DNA of 57,366 nucleotides, from positions 1-57,366 of the forward strand of contig DATLYJ010000122.1 in assembly GCA_035574915.1 (NCBI GenBank). The letters run 5' to 3'. Positions 1 to 8,693 of the stretch are shown piece by piece. A program made the position numbers and the translations under genes. Origin of the DNA: Dehalococcoidia bacterium. Its GTDB lineage: Bacteria > Chloroflexota > Dehalococcoidia > DSTF01 > WHTK01. A model generated the notes under the pieces. That model was given only the letters and a program-made list of their open reading frames with translations. It ran no database searches and was not told the DNA's origin. The stretch's first letter is position 1; each line of letters begins with the position of its first letter.

Positions 1-2
1 AT

Positions 3-275
3 GCGACGCCTGTCGCCGCCCCGGCGCCGCCGCGCCGCGACCCCCTCCGCCTCGTCCTCGAGGAATCGGACGACGAAGCCGCTGACCAGGCCCGGCTCGC
101 CCGCCTGTTCGACCTCCTCCGCGCCCACGCCGGCGAAGACCCCGTCGTGCTCACGATCCGGACGCGTGAGGGCGAAGAGGTAGACCTCGCGCTCCCCAGC
201 GCGCGCGTGGACGCAGACTTGGAAGCGGCGCTGCTACGGACGCTGTCTGGACAGGCTGCGGCCGCGGCCTCCTAA
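3..275 (+). CDS. dnaE: DNA polymerase III subunit alpha, C-terminal fragment
   Basis: An open frame enters from the left edge and stops at TAA 273-275, giving the last 90 residues of a longer protein. The segment reads LRLVLEESDDEAADQ, then LFDLLRAHAGEDPV, LTIRTREGEEVDL and a final short helix. This matches the C-terminal domain of bacterial replicative polymerase DnaE, in which an LRLVL strand precedes a leucine-rich helix and a VTLTI..EVDL hairpin. The domain interacts with clamp and tau in the replisome. No catalytic part is visible, so the call rests on this tail alone. A read-through in another frame (1-183) has no protein-like composition. Confidence 0.72.
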   Translation, partial: ATPVAAPAPPRRDPLRLVLEESDDEAADQARLARLFDLLRAHAGEDPVVLTIRTREGEEVDLALPSARVDADLEAALLRTLSGQAAAAAS

Positions 276-495
276 GCGGGTCGAGAGCGCGGCCGGTTGC
301 CCGTCGCCGGCTTCAGGACAAGGCGAGCGGGCTTGCATGTCCCGCGAGCGACAGACATCGGCCAACCTGGTGGTAGCACGAGACCAGGAGTCTCGCGGTC
401 GACATCCGGCGAAGCAAGAGGGCTGGCGGCTTCGGCTGAACCCGCTCGAAGCACGGGCGGGCAAATCACGCATCTGGCCGCTTGAGGGCTGACTC
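276..495. other. Convergent intergenic region, no gene seen
   Basis: This 220-bp gap lies between the end of the polymerase gene and the end of the minus-strand acyl-CoA synthetase. Short open frames exist on both strands but have arginine- and proline-heavy compositions typical of antisense GC-rich DNA. No U-tract terminator is obvious. Confidence 0.5.
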
Positions 496-2103
496 TTACC
501 CGTTGTCCGCCCCGCCGTGTTCCTTCCGCAGTTCAGTCTTCAGCACCTTACCCATCGGGTTTCGCGGCAGCTCAGGTACGAAGGTGATATACGCCGGCAT
601 CTTGTAGCTCGCGAGCCTCTCGCGGCAGTAAGCCTGTAGCTCGGCGCGCATCCGCTGCAGCGTCGCCTCGTCGCGGGCGCCGTGGCCGTTCTTCAGCACT
701 ACGACCGCCTTGATCGTCTCGCCCCAATCGGGGTCGGGCACGCCTATGACCGCCGCTTCTTCGACGGCGGGGTGCCCCTCGAGCACGGCCTCGATCTCGC
801 CCGCGGAGATGTTCTCGCCGCCACGTATGATCAGGTCCTTCACGCGGCCGGTGATGAAGAGATAGCCGTCCTCGTCCAGATAGCCGACATCTCCCGTGTG
901 CAGCCATCCATCGACGATAGCCGAGGCCGTGGCGTCCGCCTGCTTCAGGTAACCCTTCATCACGCGGGCGCTCATGACGCAGATTTCACCCTCTTGCCCG
1001 GGAGGCAACGGCCGGTTGTGCGCGTCCATGATGGCGATTTCGACATCGTCCATCGGGCGGCCGACCGAGCGCAGGCGCTTGATCTTCTTCTCGTTCTCCT
1101 CCGGCGTGCCGTCCAGGCGGTGGTCCTCGGGCCCGAGGTACGTGAGCGTGGAATTGCTCTCTGTCTGCCCGTAAGCGTTCATGAGGCCGGCGTTAGGCGC
1201 CGCCTTCGCGAAGACATCGATGGCCTTGCGCACCACCTCGAAGGGCATCGGCGCGGCGCCATACGTGATCAGCTGGAGCGAGGTCAGGTCGTACTTCTCG
1301 AAGTCCTGGTGCTCCATCACGCGCTTAAGCATCGTCGGCACCACGAACGCGTGGGTCACCTTCTCGTTCTGCACGGCCTTCAACCACGCCTCGGGGTCGA
1401 ACTGAGGCAGGATCACGAGGCGCCGGCCGCCCCAGATGGAGGACATCACCGCCGTAATGCCGGCAACGTGGAAGACACCCACGGACAGGAGCGTCGACTC
1501 GACTTCCGCGGTCGGGTCGGCGGGGCTCATCGTGTTCATCACGTAGAGGGAGAGGTTGAGGTAGGTGAGCGCCACGCCCTTCGGCATCGCCGTCGTACCG
1601 GAGGTGAAGATCAGGACGCTCGGCTCGGTCTCGTCCACCTCGGTGAAGATCTCGTCCGGCTCGTAGGACTCGAGAAGCTGATCGTAGGACTTCAGTCCCT
1701 CCGGCCGGCTCTCCAGGGCGATGACCTCGTTCAGGGTCGGGAGCCGCGGGCGGAGTTGGGCGATGAGCGGCAGATAGCGGTCGCCGGCAAAGAGCACCTC
1801 CGCCTCGGAGGTGTTGATCATGTACTCGATCTCTTCCTGCTTCGCCCGCGGGTTCAGCGGCACGTAGCAGGCGCCGATTTTCGCGCAGGCGTAGTAGGCT
1901 TCGACGGCTTCAGGGGAGTTGACGGCCATCAAGGCGACCTTGTCGCCCACGCCCACGCCCATGGCCTGGAGCGCGTTGGCGAGGCGGTTTACGCGGTCGG
2001 CCATTTCGATGTAGGTGATGCGCTTGGAGCCGTCGGCGGCAATAAGGGCTTCACGGTCGGGCACAACGGCGCTGCTTATCGTCAGGAACTCGGCCGGATT
2101 CAT
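496..2103 (-). CDS. Acyl-CoA synthetase (AMP-forming, FadD-like)
   Basis: This 535-aa enzyme of the ANL adenylating superfamily activates a carboxylic acid with ATP to an acyl-adenylate and transfers it to coenzyme A. Visible motifs are the P-loop-like FTSGTTAMPKGVAL near residues 168-181, the YGQTES motif, TGDVGYLDEDGY with the ATP-ribose Asp, the hinge region GRVKDLIIRGGENIS, and the catalytic lysine in PRNPMGKVLK near the C-terminus. Length is normal for fatty-acid or long-chain acyl-CoA ligases. The next gene upstream on the same strand is an enoyl-CoA hydratase, which fits acyl-CoA catabolism. Exact chain length of the substrate cannot be read from sequence. The ATG at 2103 begins MNPAEFLTIS, a typical N-terminus. 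Confidence 0.9.
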   Translation of the reverse strand: MNPAEFLTISSAVVPDREALIAADGSKRITYIEMADRVNRLANALQAMGVGVGDKVALMAVNSPEAVEAYYACAKIGACYVPLNPRAKQEEIEYMINTSEAEVLFAGDRYLPLIAQLRPRLPTLNEVIALESRPEGLKSYDQLLESYEPDEIFTEVDETEPSVLIFTSGTTAMPKGVALTYLNLSLYVMNTMSPADPTAEVESTLLSVGVFHVAGITAVMSSIWGGRRLVILPQFDPEAWLKAVQNEKVTHAFVVPTMLKRVMEHQDFEKYDLTSLQLITYGAAPMPFEVVRKAIDVFAKAAPNAGLMNAYGQTESNSTLTYLGPEDHRLDGTPEENEKKIKRLRSVGRPMDDVEIAIMDAHNRPLPPGQEGEICVMSARVMKGYLKQADATASAIVDGWLHTGDVGYLDEDGYLFITGRVKDLIIRGGENISAGEIEAVLEGHPAVEEAAVIGVPDPDWGETIKAVVVLKNGHGARDEATLQRMRAELQAYCRERLASYKMPAYITFVPELPRNPMGKVLKTELRKEHGGADNG

Positions 2104-2209
2104 CGACTACCCTCGTATCCACATCTATCCATAACTTGACAGCCTGACCGGTGGGCCTGACTCGCCGCCCGCGGTGCGTGCCGCCAGATTTTACCCACGG
2201 AGCGGGGGC

Positions 2210-2950
2210 TTATGTCACGGCTTCCAGCGCCCGCCCGAGCCGCCACTCCATGCGGACGCCTTCTTCCAGCGGCAGGTCCAGTCCCCTAACGACGGCCTCC
2301 TTCGCGCGCCGCACGGCCGGCGCGGGCCGCGCGACGACGCGCCTCGCAAGTTCCTCCGTCCGGGCCTGGAGGTCGCCAGCGGGGACCACCCACTGCACCA
2401 GCCCGAAGTCCAGGGCCTGCCTGGCGCTGATCGGCTCCCCTGTCAGGATCATAAGCAGCGCATTGCCACGAGCAATGGTGCGCGGCAAGAGTTGCGTGCC
2501 GCCCGCGCTCGGGATATAGCCCAGCTTCACTTCCGGAAGGCCGAAGCTGGCGTCTTCAGACGCGATGCGCAGGTCGCAGCAGAGGCTCATCTCGCAGCCG
2601 GCGCCGAGGGCGAAACCGCGGATCGACGCGATCATCGGCTTCTCGATCGCCAGCATCAGGCCCCAGAGGTCACGTTCGTGCCGGGCCCGCCGCGCTTCGA
2701 CGTACGAGGGCGCCGTACCGAACTCGGTTATGTCGGCCCCGGCAGAAAACGCCCGCTCGCCCGCGCCGCGCAGCACAATTGCGCCGACGTCGGGGTCGGA
2801 GCGGACCCACTCCATAGCCGTCCACATCTCGTCGCGCATCTGAAGATTGACGGCGTTCAGCTTCTCGGGCCGGTTCAGAGTGATCCAGGCGATGCAGCCC
2901 CCGGGCCTGGGCTCGACCTCTTGTTTGTCGAAGAGGAGGCTCTCGAACAT
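2210..2950 (-). CDS. Enoyl-CoA hydratase/isomerase (crotonase family)
   Basis: A 246-aa crotonase-fold enzyme that probably hydrates enoyl-CoA. The oxyanion-hole segment FSAGADITEF and the core LGAGCEMSLCCDLRIA are present, and so is FGLPEVKLGYIPSAGGTQ. Both glutamates that act in classical enoyl-CoA hydratases (in GCE and LPEV) are kept, which favours hydratase over isomerase. The frame stays open far upstream through antisense of the ABC transporter, but family length and the MFESLLFD start at 2950 mark the true N-terminus. It lies 106 bp upstream of the acyl-CoA synthetase on the same strand and may share its transcript. Confidence 0.88.
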   Translation of the reverse strand: MFESLLFDKQEVEPRPGGCIAWITLNRPEKLNAVNLQMRDEMWTAMEWVRSDPDVGAIVLRGAGERAFSAGADITEFGTAPSYVEARRARHERDLWGLMLAIEKPMIASIRGFALGAGCEMSLCCDLRIASEDASFGLPEVKLGYIPSAGGTQLLPRTIARGNALLMILTGEPISARQALDFGLVQWVVPAGDLQARTEELARRVVARPAPAVRRAKEAVVRGLDLPLEEGVRMEWRLGRALEAVT

Positions 2951-3175
2951 GGTGCCTTCGTGGTGAGTATAGCCGCGCCGATTCGTGCAGGTGGCGGAGG
3001 GACGGCGCCCGAAGGCGCCCGCGGCGGATGGGCTGCCGGGACGGCCCGCAGCGAGCCCTGGAGACGGCGGTGCAGCGGAGCCGCTTTCCGCCGACCTGTC
3101 GCCGTTTGGCCCTGCACGCTCGGGTGGGTTGCGGTCGACAATTTGGTACGAGGGTGATGTCTCGCAAAGGCTAGA

Positions 3176-4189
3176 ATGACGCTTGTGGATACTGTCTGGG
3201 CGGTCGAGACCCGCCAGCTGACGAAGGTGTACGGCGACCGCGTCGTGGCCCTGAGCGGCGTCGACCTGCGCGTGCGCCCCGGAGTCGTCTATGGCCTCGT
3301 CGGGCCGAACGGTGCCGGCAAGACGACGCTGTTCCGCATCCTCATGGGCCTGCAGCAACCGACGGCGGGCGAGGCGCTGGTGTTCGGCGAGAAAATGCAC
3401 GCCAACGCCGCGGATCTGCGTCGCCGCATCGGCTTCCTGGCGACGAACCCGCGCTTTCCCAGGCACGAGACCGCGATTCAGTACCTGCGGTTCGTGGGTG
3501 AGGTCTCCGGCCTCAGCAGAGACGAGCGCGAGTTCCGCGTCGCCGCACTGCTGCGCGACTTCGACCTCATGAGTGCCGCCGGCCAGCGCATCGGCACGTT
3601 TTCGACCGGTATGACGACGCGCCTGGGCATTGCCGCTGCCTTCATCAACGAGCCCGACCTCCTCATCTGGGACGAGCCGACCAGCGGCCTCGACCCGGTG
3701 GGGCGCCGGCAGGTCATCGACCTCATCCGCTCGATGGACGCGAAGAAGACGCTGATCGTGAGCACGCACGTCCTCGGCGACGTCGACCGCGTCTGTCACG
3801 ACATTGGCGTGCTGTACCGCGGGCAGCTCATTTACTCCGGCCCGATCGGCGAGATGAAGCGCATGACGCACGCCCGCACCGTGGAATTGGAGGTGGAGGG
3901 CGAGGTGAGCAGGCTCGTCAGCCGCCTGGCCGCGCTGGAAAGGCCCCTTTCGCCCGAGTACGAAGAGCCGTTCCTGAGGCTGACGCTGTCGGAGGACCTG
4001 CCGCTGGCCGCGACGCTCTCGCACGTGCTCTCGCTCGCGGCCGAGGAAGGCGTGGCTGTGACCTCGATCAACATGCTGGGCGACCAGTTGGAGGAGGCGT
4101 TCCTGCAACGGCTCGAGGAGGACCGCCGCCACGGTCTGCAGTCGCACTGGCGCGCCGGGACGTTCAGGAGGGGCGGCGATGTCTCTTAG
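3176..4189 (+). CDS. ABC transporter ATP-binding protein
   Basis: A 337-aa ATPase of the ABC-2 drug/antibiotic exporter type. It shows Walker A (GPNGAGKTT) near residues 42-50, the Q-loop region, the signature FSTGMTTRLGIA (a variant of LSGGQ, with STGM), Walker B (LLIWDEPTSGLD) and the switch histidine in VSTHV. The C-terminal 100 residues after the ATPase core are the usual accessory domain of this subfamily. An AAAGG-type ribosome site lies 5 nt before the ATG. The gene overlaps the permease by 11 nt, so the two are translationally coupled. Substrate is unknown. Confidence 0.92.
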   Translation: MTLVDTVWAVETRQLTKVYGDRVVALSGVDLRVRPGVVYGLVGPNGAGKTTLFRILMGLQQPTAGEALVFGEKMHANAADLRRRIGFLATNPRFPRHETAIQYLRFVGEVSGLSRDEREFRVAALLRDFDLMSAAGQRIGTFSTGMTTRLGIAAAFINEPDLLIWDEPTSGLDPVGRRQVIDLIRSMDAKKTLIVSTHVLGDVDRVCHDIGVLYRGQLIYSGPIGEMKRMTHARTVELEVEGEVSRLVSRLAALERPLSPEYEEPFLRLTLSEDLPLAATLSHVLSLAAEEGVAVTSINMLGDQLEEAFLQRLEEDRRHGLQSHWRAGTFRRGGDVS

Positions 4190-4895
4190 GGCGGCGCGGG
4201 CCATCGCTCGCTCCGAGGGTGCCGCGCTGTCCGGCTCGTGGTTGCTTCGCGGCTGGGTGGTGCTGGTGGCGGTGCTAGCGCTGCTCGCCCTGGCGAGCAT
4301 GGACGAGGCCCGGAGCGTGTCGCGCGGGCTGACCGGCTTCCTCGCGGTCTACTCGCTGCCGTCCGCCATCCTCGCTGGCGTCCTGGGCGCGGCGGCGCTG
4401 AGCTCCGATCTGGACGTCGCCGCCGATTCCGTCCTCGCTCGCGCGGTCACCCGCACCGACTTCACGCTCGGCAAGGTCGGGTCCCGCCTGCTGCTCGTCT
4501 TTGCGGCGCACCTCGCCGTCGTGCTGCCGACGATGTACCTGGCGCAGAAGGTCGGGAGGGGAAACGCCGACGATGCGCAGATCGCCGTCGTGGCCCTGGC
4601 GCTGGGCCTTACGCTTGTGTTTCTCGTGGCGCTGGGCTCGCTCGCCGGCGCGCTGTTTCGCAACACCCTCGTGGCGATCGCGCTGCTCATGGTGGTCTTC
4701 GCGTCGCAGTCCCTGATTTTCGACTTCGTGGGCCTTGAGTACCTCTCGCCGACAGCCCTGCTGCGCGATGCCGAGGAGTGGCTCGACGGCCGGGCGGGGA
4801 CGTGGGAACAGGCGCGGTACATGCTGGCGTTTGCGCTGGGCACAGGCGCGTGCCTCGGCGCGACCCTCGCGGCGTTTTATCGCCGCGACCTCTAG
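4179..4895 (+). CDS. ABC-2 type transporter permease
   Basis: A 238-aa membrane protein with about six hydrophobic segments (near residues 20-42, 55-78, 105-122, 136-158, 160-182, 212-232). It starts inside the end of the ATPase gene (ATG at 4179, ATPase stop at 4189). It should form the membrane half of an exporter with the upstream ATPase. The segment LVFLVALGSLAGALFRNTL is typical of ABC-2 permeases. No substrate can be deduced. Confidence 0.82.
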   Translation: MSLRAARAIARSEGAALSGSWLLRGWVVLVAVLALLALASMDEARSVSRGLTGFLAVYSLPSAILAGVLGAAALSSDLDVAADSVLARAVTRTDFTLGKVGSRLLLVFAAHLAVVLPTMYLAQKVGRGNADDAQIAVVALALGLTLVFLVALGSLAGALFRNTLVAIALLMVVFASQSLIFDFVGLEYLSPTALLRDAEEWLDGRAGTWEQARYMLAFALGTGACLGATLAAFYRRDL

Positions 4896-5200
4896 ACGCC
4901 AACGGGGTGGCGGCCCCGGAGGCTCGCCTAACTGCCGGGAAGTGCCTGATCCCGCGGCATTTCGAACTGCCATAACTGACGAGGCGCAGAAGCGTGGACA
5001 ACTTCGAGGTTAATAGACTCGTTATGGGGATGTTATGTACAGCGGGGCAATAGAAAACGTCGAATGAACGCTAGAAGTAACTTCTATAGAAGATACGGGC
5101 TTGAAATGCAACGGAAGTCATTGACAACGCGGTGTAGAATACTGCGGATTGTTCGACCGGCCAGCACGAAAGGGAGTGCTTCAGCAGGGAGGTTGCAGGC
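4896..5200. other. 305-bp intergenic region with a 15-bp palindrome
   Basis: No gene is seen here. The stretch 5010-5150 is noticeably richer in A+T than its surroundings. It holds a perfect inverted repeat TAGAAGT-A-ACTTCTA at 5072-5086. TTGACA occurs at 5121-5126 and TAGAAT at 5135-5140, but only 8 bp apart, so they do not form one sigma-70 promoter. The region probably carries the promoter of the cell-wall hydrolase gene. Confidence 0.4.
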
Positions 5201-6433
5201 ATTACTTCTGCGCCCAGCGGGCGACCTTCGCCCGGAGCCCTGAATCCCCGCGCGGGACGCAAGGCGAGTCCAACCGCTAGTAGGCGATACCGAAGGCCCC
5301 TCTTCCACGGTCTGATCCTTTCTATCGCTATCGCTTCGGCCTTCTACGCCGCCTTCCTTCCCGGTCGGGCGTCGACCCGCGCCGGCGGTTTGGCCAACGC
5401 CGTGGACGGCCTCACCTACTCCGGCGCCGTCACTGGCCAGCCCGCCCCGCAGAGCGTCGGCGTGACGTTGGTCGCGCAGCAGCGTCAGCTGGCCGCGCAT
5501 GGCGCCGAGCTCGACGCCGGGCTCCCGGAAGCAGCTTCCACCTCCGCCGGCCGCGGTGATGGCGGCGTGCGCCTCATGGCCAGCAGCGCGGGCTCCCCGA
5601 CTGCGACCCTGCCCCCCTGCGATACCACTCAGAGCATCCTTTACTGCGTCTACACCATTCAGCCGGGCGACACGCTCTGGACAATCGCCAATGCCTTCGG
5701 CCTGACCAGCGGCGAGGTGACCGCCGCGGACTTCCTCGTCCACAGCAACAAGCCTGACATTGCCAGCGCGGACGACCTGCTGCAGATCGGCCAGAAGATC
5801 AAAGTCCCCACGCAGAACGGCGTCGTCCATCTGGTGCGCAGCGGCGACACCGCTTCGTCGATCGCCACGCTCTATGACGTTCCCCTCGAAGAGATCGCGG
5901 CGCTGCCGCAGAACCAGGTCACTGACCTCAACAATCTCAAGGTAGGTCAGGAGTTGCTGGTGCCGAACCCGAAGCGATTTGCCCGGCCCGCGCCCGTGGC
6001 ATCGTCGGGCGGCTCAGCGTCGGCTCCCAGCACGCAGATCGTGCGCGGCGGGCAGGCCTCGGTCTCCGGCTTCATCTGGCCCGCCTCCGGCCCGATATCG
6101 AGCTATTTCACGGCCGCGCACCCCCTCGGGATCGACATCGACTTCCACGGCAACCCCAACCAGCCAGTGGGCGCTGCAGCCTCCGGGACGGTAGTTTTCG
6201 CCGGCGGCAACCCCTGTTGCTCTTACGGCCTCTACGTCGTTATCGACCACGGCAACGGCTTCCAGACTCTGTACGCGCACCTGTCCTCGATTGTCGTCAG
6301 CGTCGGCCAGCGGGTCGCCCAGGGGCAGATCCTCGGCTACGGCGGCCGCACCGGCTATGCGACCGGCAACCACCTCCACTTCGAGGTTCATCTCAACGGG
6401 GCCATCGTCAACCCGCTGATCTATCTGCCCTAG
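5201..6433 (+). CDS. LysM-domain M23 family metallopeptidase (cell-wall hydrolase)
   Basis: The predicted protein has a membrane anchor or signal peptide encoded at about 5282-5375 (RRYRRPLFHGLILS onward). Two LysM peptidoglycan-binding modules follow: YTIQPGDTLWTIANAFG with IGQKIKVP, and HLVRSGDTASSIA with VGQELLVP. The C-terminal M23/LytM zinc peptidase domain has HPLGIDID (first metal His/Asp), YVVIDHGNGFQTLYAHL and HLHFEVHLNG (HxH). It should cut peptide cross-links in peptidoglycan or act as an adaptor outside the membrane. The start is uncertain. The first conventional start in frame is TTG at 5390, which would remove the signal segment. Upstream the frame is open from 5138, with only ATT at 5201 (after AGGGAGGT, good spacing) or CTG at 5240. 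I used ATT 5201 provisionally. Confidence 0.78.
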   Translation: MTSAPSGRPSPGALNPRAGRKASPTASRRYRRPLFHGLILSIAIASAFYAAFLPGRASTRAGGLANAVDGLTYSGAVTGQPAPQSVGVTLVAQQRQLAAHGAELDAGLPEAASTSAGRGDGGVRLMASSAGSPTATLPPCDTTQSILYCVYTIQPGDTLWTIANAFGLTSGEVTAADFLVHSNKPDIASADDLLQIGQKIKVPTQNGVVHLVRSGDTASSIATLYDVPLEEIAALPQNQVTDLNNLKVGQELLVPNPKRFARPAPVASSGGSASAPSTQIVRGGQASVSGFIWPASGPISSYFTAAHPLGIDIDFHGNPNQPVGAAASGTVVFAGGNPCCSYGLYVVIDHGNGFQTLYAHLSSIVVSVGQRVAQGQILGYGGRTGYATGNHLHFEVHLNGAIVNPLIYLP

Positions 6434-6475
6434 CCGGACCGGACCCCTCATTCTCCTTTGTCAGTGTTGTGATGC

Positions 6476-6504
6476 TTGTCACAACCGCGCTGGCGGTGTA
6501 CAAT
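6476..6504 (+). promoter_or_regulatory. Sigma-70-type promoter of the pyr operon
   Basis: TTGTCA at 6476-6481 and TACAAT at 6499-6504 are separated by exactly 17 bp. Transcription would begin near 6511, immediately upstream of the PyrR-binding hairpin. Both boxes match consensus at five of six positions. Confidence 0.75.
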
Positions 6505-6512
6505 CCGTTAGA

Positions 6513-6546
6513 ACCTTTAAGTCCGGTCCCGTGAGGCCGGGAAGGT
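6513..6546 (+). promoter_or_regulatory. PyrR-binding RNA element (pyr attenuator leader)
   Basis: The leader forms a hairpin with lower arms ACCTT/AAGGT and upper arms CCGG/CCGG around the loop TCCCGTGAGG. The GTCC...GTGAGGCC arrangement is the conserved recognition loop for PyrR, which binds it when UMP/UTP is abundant. Just downstream are a small hairpin CGCCC-GTA-GGGCG (6565-6577) and a segment GCTAACCT (6591-6598). That segment can pair 7 of 8 bases with AGGTAAGC (6543-6550), which would disrupt the PyrR hairpin. This gives a plausible antiterminator. Confidence 0.78.
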
Positions 6547-6573
6547 AAGCCTGCAAGTTCGTCTCGCCCGTAG

Positions 6574-7197
<624 letters not shown>

Positions 7198-7219
7198 TGC
7201 AAGAAAGGACGGCGGCGAG

Positions 7220-8686
7220 ATGTTGAACCTGTTTGGTCGCAGCATCGTCTCGGTGGATGACCTCTCCAACGAGGAGATCGAGGAGATCTTCCTCCTGGCA
7301 GACCAGATCCGCGACTCGCGTGACTCCTTCATGGACCGCCTACGCGGCCGGATCATGGCGACCCTCTTTTACGAGCCCAGCACCCGCACCCGCCTCTCCT
7401 TCGAGAGCTCCATGCAACGCCTGGGAGGCGGCGTCATCTCGGCCTGGGACATGGCGGCGTCCTCGGTCTCGAAGGGGGAGACGCTGGCCGACACGGTCCG
7501 GGTGGTCGGCAAGTACGCGGACGTGCTGGTGCTGCGCCACTCCTCCGAAGGCGCGGCACGGTACGCCTCGGAACTTGCCGGAGTCCCGGTAGTGAATGCC
7601 GGTGACGGCGCCCACGAGCACCCAACTCAGACCCTGTGCGACCTCTACACGCTGCGGTCGAAGCACGGCCACCTCGCCGGGCTCAAGGTGGCGATCTGCG
7701 GCGACCTCCAGTACGGGCGCACAATCCACTCGCTCATCTACGCCCTTGCCCGCTTCGGAGCCAGCGTAATTCTGCTCCCCGGCGGCGACCGCGAGCTCCC
7801 CGAGCACCTGCACCGGAAGCTATCGCGTGACTACGGTGTCGACCTCATGAAGGCGAAGATTGGTATGCTCCGCGCCCTCTACGGTGGTGAGGATGCGGAG
7901 GTCGGCCCGGAAAATATGGTCGATGCCGTCTATGTGACCCCTACCCAGTCGCACCAGCTCAGCCTGCTGACGGAGGACGAAGTCCGGATCAACTTCCAGG
8001 GCGTCCAACTCTATATCACTCGCGCCCAGAAGGAGCGCTGGGCAGCCGGCGAGCAGGCGCCGCCCTTGTACCCTAAGGTTAACGCCAGGGTCCTGTCTCT
8101 GCCCGAGTTCAAGGACACCTCCATCCTCCACCCTCTGCCCCGGGTAGACGAGATCAGCCCGGAGGTGGATGAGGACCCGCGCAGTCTCTATTTCCAGCAG
8201 GCAGCGAACGGCATCCCGATCCGTATGGCGCTCCTCCTGGGCATCCTCGGCCAGCCCGCCACCGCGGCCGCTCGTCCACCGGAGAAGTACCAGCTGCACA
8301 GCGCTCGCGGCGGCACCCGCTGCGAAAACCAGGCCTGCGTCACCCGCACGGAAAACGTCCCGGTTGCGCGGTTCAGGCTTATCCCCGAAACGGACGGCTA
8401 CCGCCTGCGTTGCGCTTACTGCGACAGCGACTTCCTGGCGACTTACTACGGAAACACTCAGAGCAAGGTGTTTCACAGCGTGCGTGAGCTCGCTCGCGAG
8501 GCGCCCAGCCGCGAGCACGTGGTCTTCTTCAAGTCTGAAGCCGATGCGCTAGAGGCCGGGTTCAGGCCCGCGAGCCCTCACACCCGGCGCGCGCCGAGCA
8601 AAGATGCCGTTTGGCCGCCCCTCCTGAAGAAGCCGGCTGTGAGCGGCGCCCGGCCCTCGAAGCGCCATCAGGTCGTCTCTGTTTAG
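7220..8686 (+). CDS. pyrB: Aspartate carbamoyltransferase with fused PyrI-like zinc domain
   Basis: The catalytic region (residues 1-345) condenses carbamoyl phosphate with aspartate. It has FYEPSTRTRLSFE, the SVSKGET loop, HEHPTQ, GDLQYGRT, TRAQKERW and HPLPRVDEI, so all main active-site residues are kept. The protein is 488 aa, far longer than a usual catalytic chain (about 310). Residues 366-405 contain Cys368-x4-Cys373 and Cys398-x2-Cys401 in a context like the C-terminal zinc domain of the regulatory chain PyrI. The nucleotide-binding half of PyrI is absent. Residues 412-452 (KVFHSVRELAREA, then EADALEAGFRP) resemble an Ada-type metal-binding module without its cysteines. It lies 22 nt after pyrR. 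Confidence 0.93.
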   Translation: MLNLFGRSIVSVDDLSNEEIEEIFLLADQIRDSRDSFMDRLRGRIMATLFYEPSTRTRLSFESSMQRLGGGVISAWDMAASSVSKGETLADTVRVVGKYADVLVLRHSSEGAARYASELAGVPVVNAGDGAHEHPTQTLCDLYTLRSKHGHLAGLKVAICGDLQYGRTIHSLIYALARFGASVILLPGGDRELPEHLHRKLSRDYGVDLMKAKIGMLRALYGGEDAEVGPENMVDAVYVTPTQSHQLSLLTEDEVRINFQGVQLYITRAQKERWAAGEQAPPLYPKVNARVLSLPEFKDTSILHPLPRVDEISPEVDEDPRSLYFQQAANGIPIRMALLLGILGQPATAAARPPEKYQLHSARGGTRCENQACVTRTENVPVARFRLIPETDGYRLRCAYCDSDFLATYYGNTQSKVFHSVRELAREAPSREHVVFFKSEADALEAGFRPASPHTRRAPSKDAVWPPLLKKPAVSGARPSKRHQVVSV

Positions 8687-8693
8687 GACGGCC

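Noticed and set aside
2951..4300. Minus-strand open frame extending the enoyl-CoA hydratase to about 696 codons
   Set aside because: The extension is antisense to the ABC ATPase gene, has Arg/Ala/Gln-heavy composition, and the crotonase domain starts cleanly at MFESLLFD (2950).
5121..5140. TTGACA and TAGAAT as a promoter for the M23 hydrolase
   Set aside because: The boxes are only 8 bp apart, too close for sigma-70 recognition.
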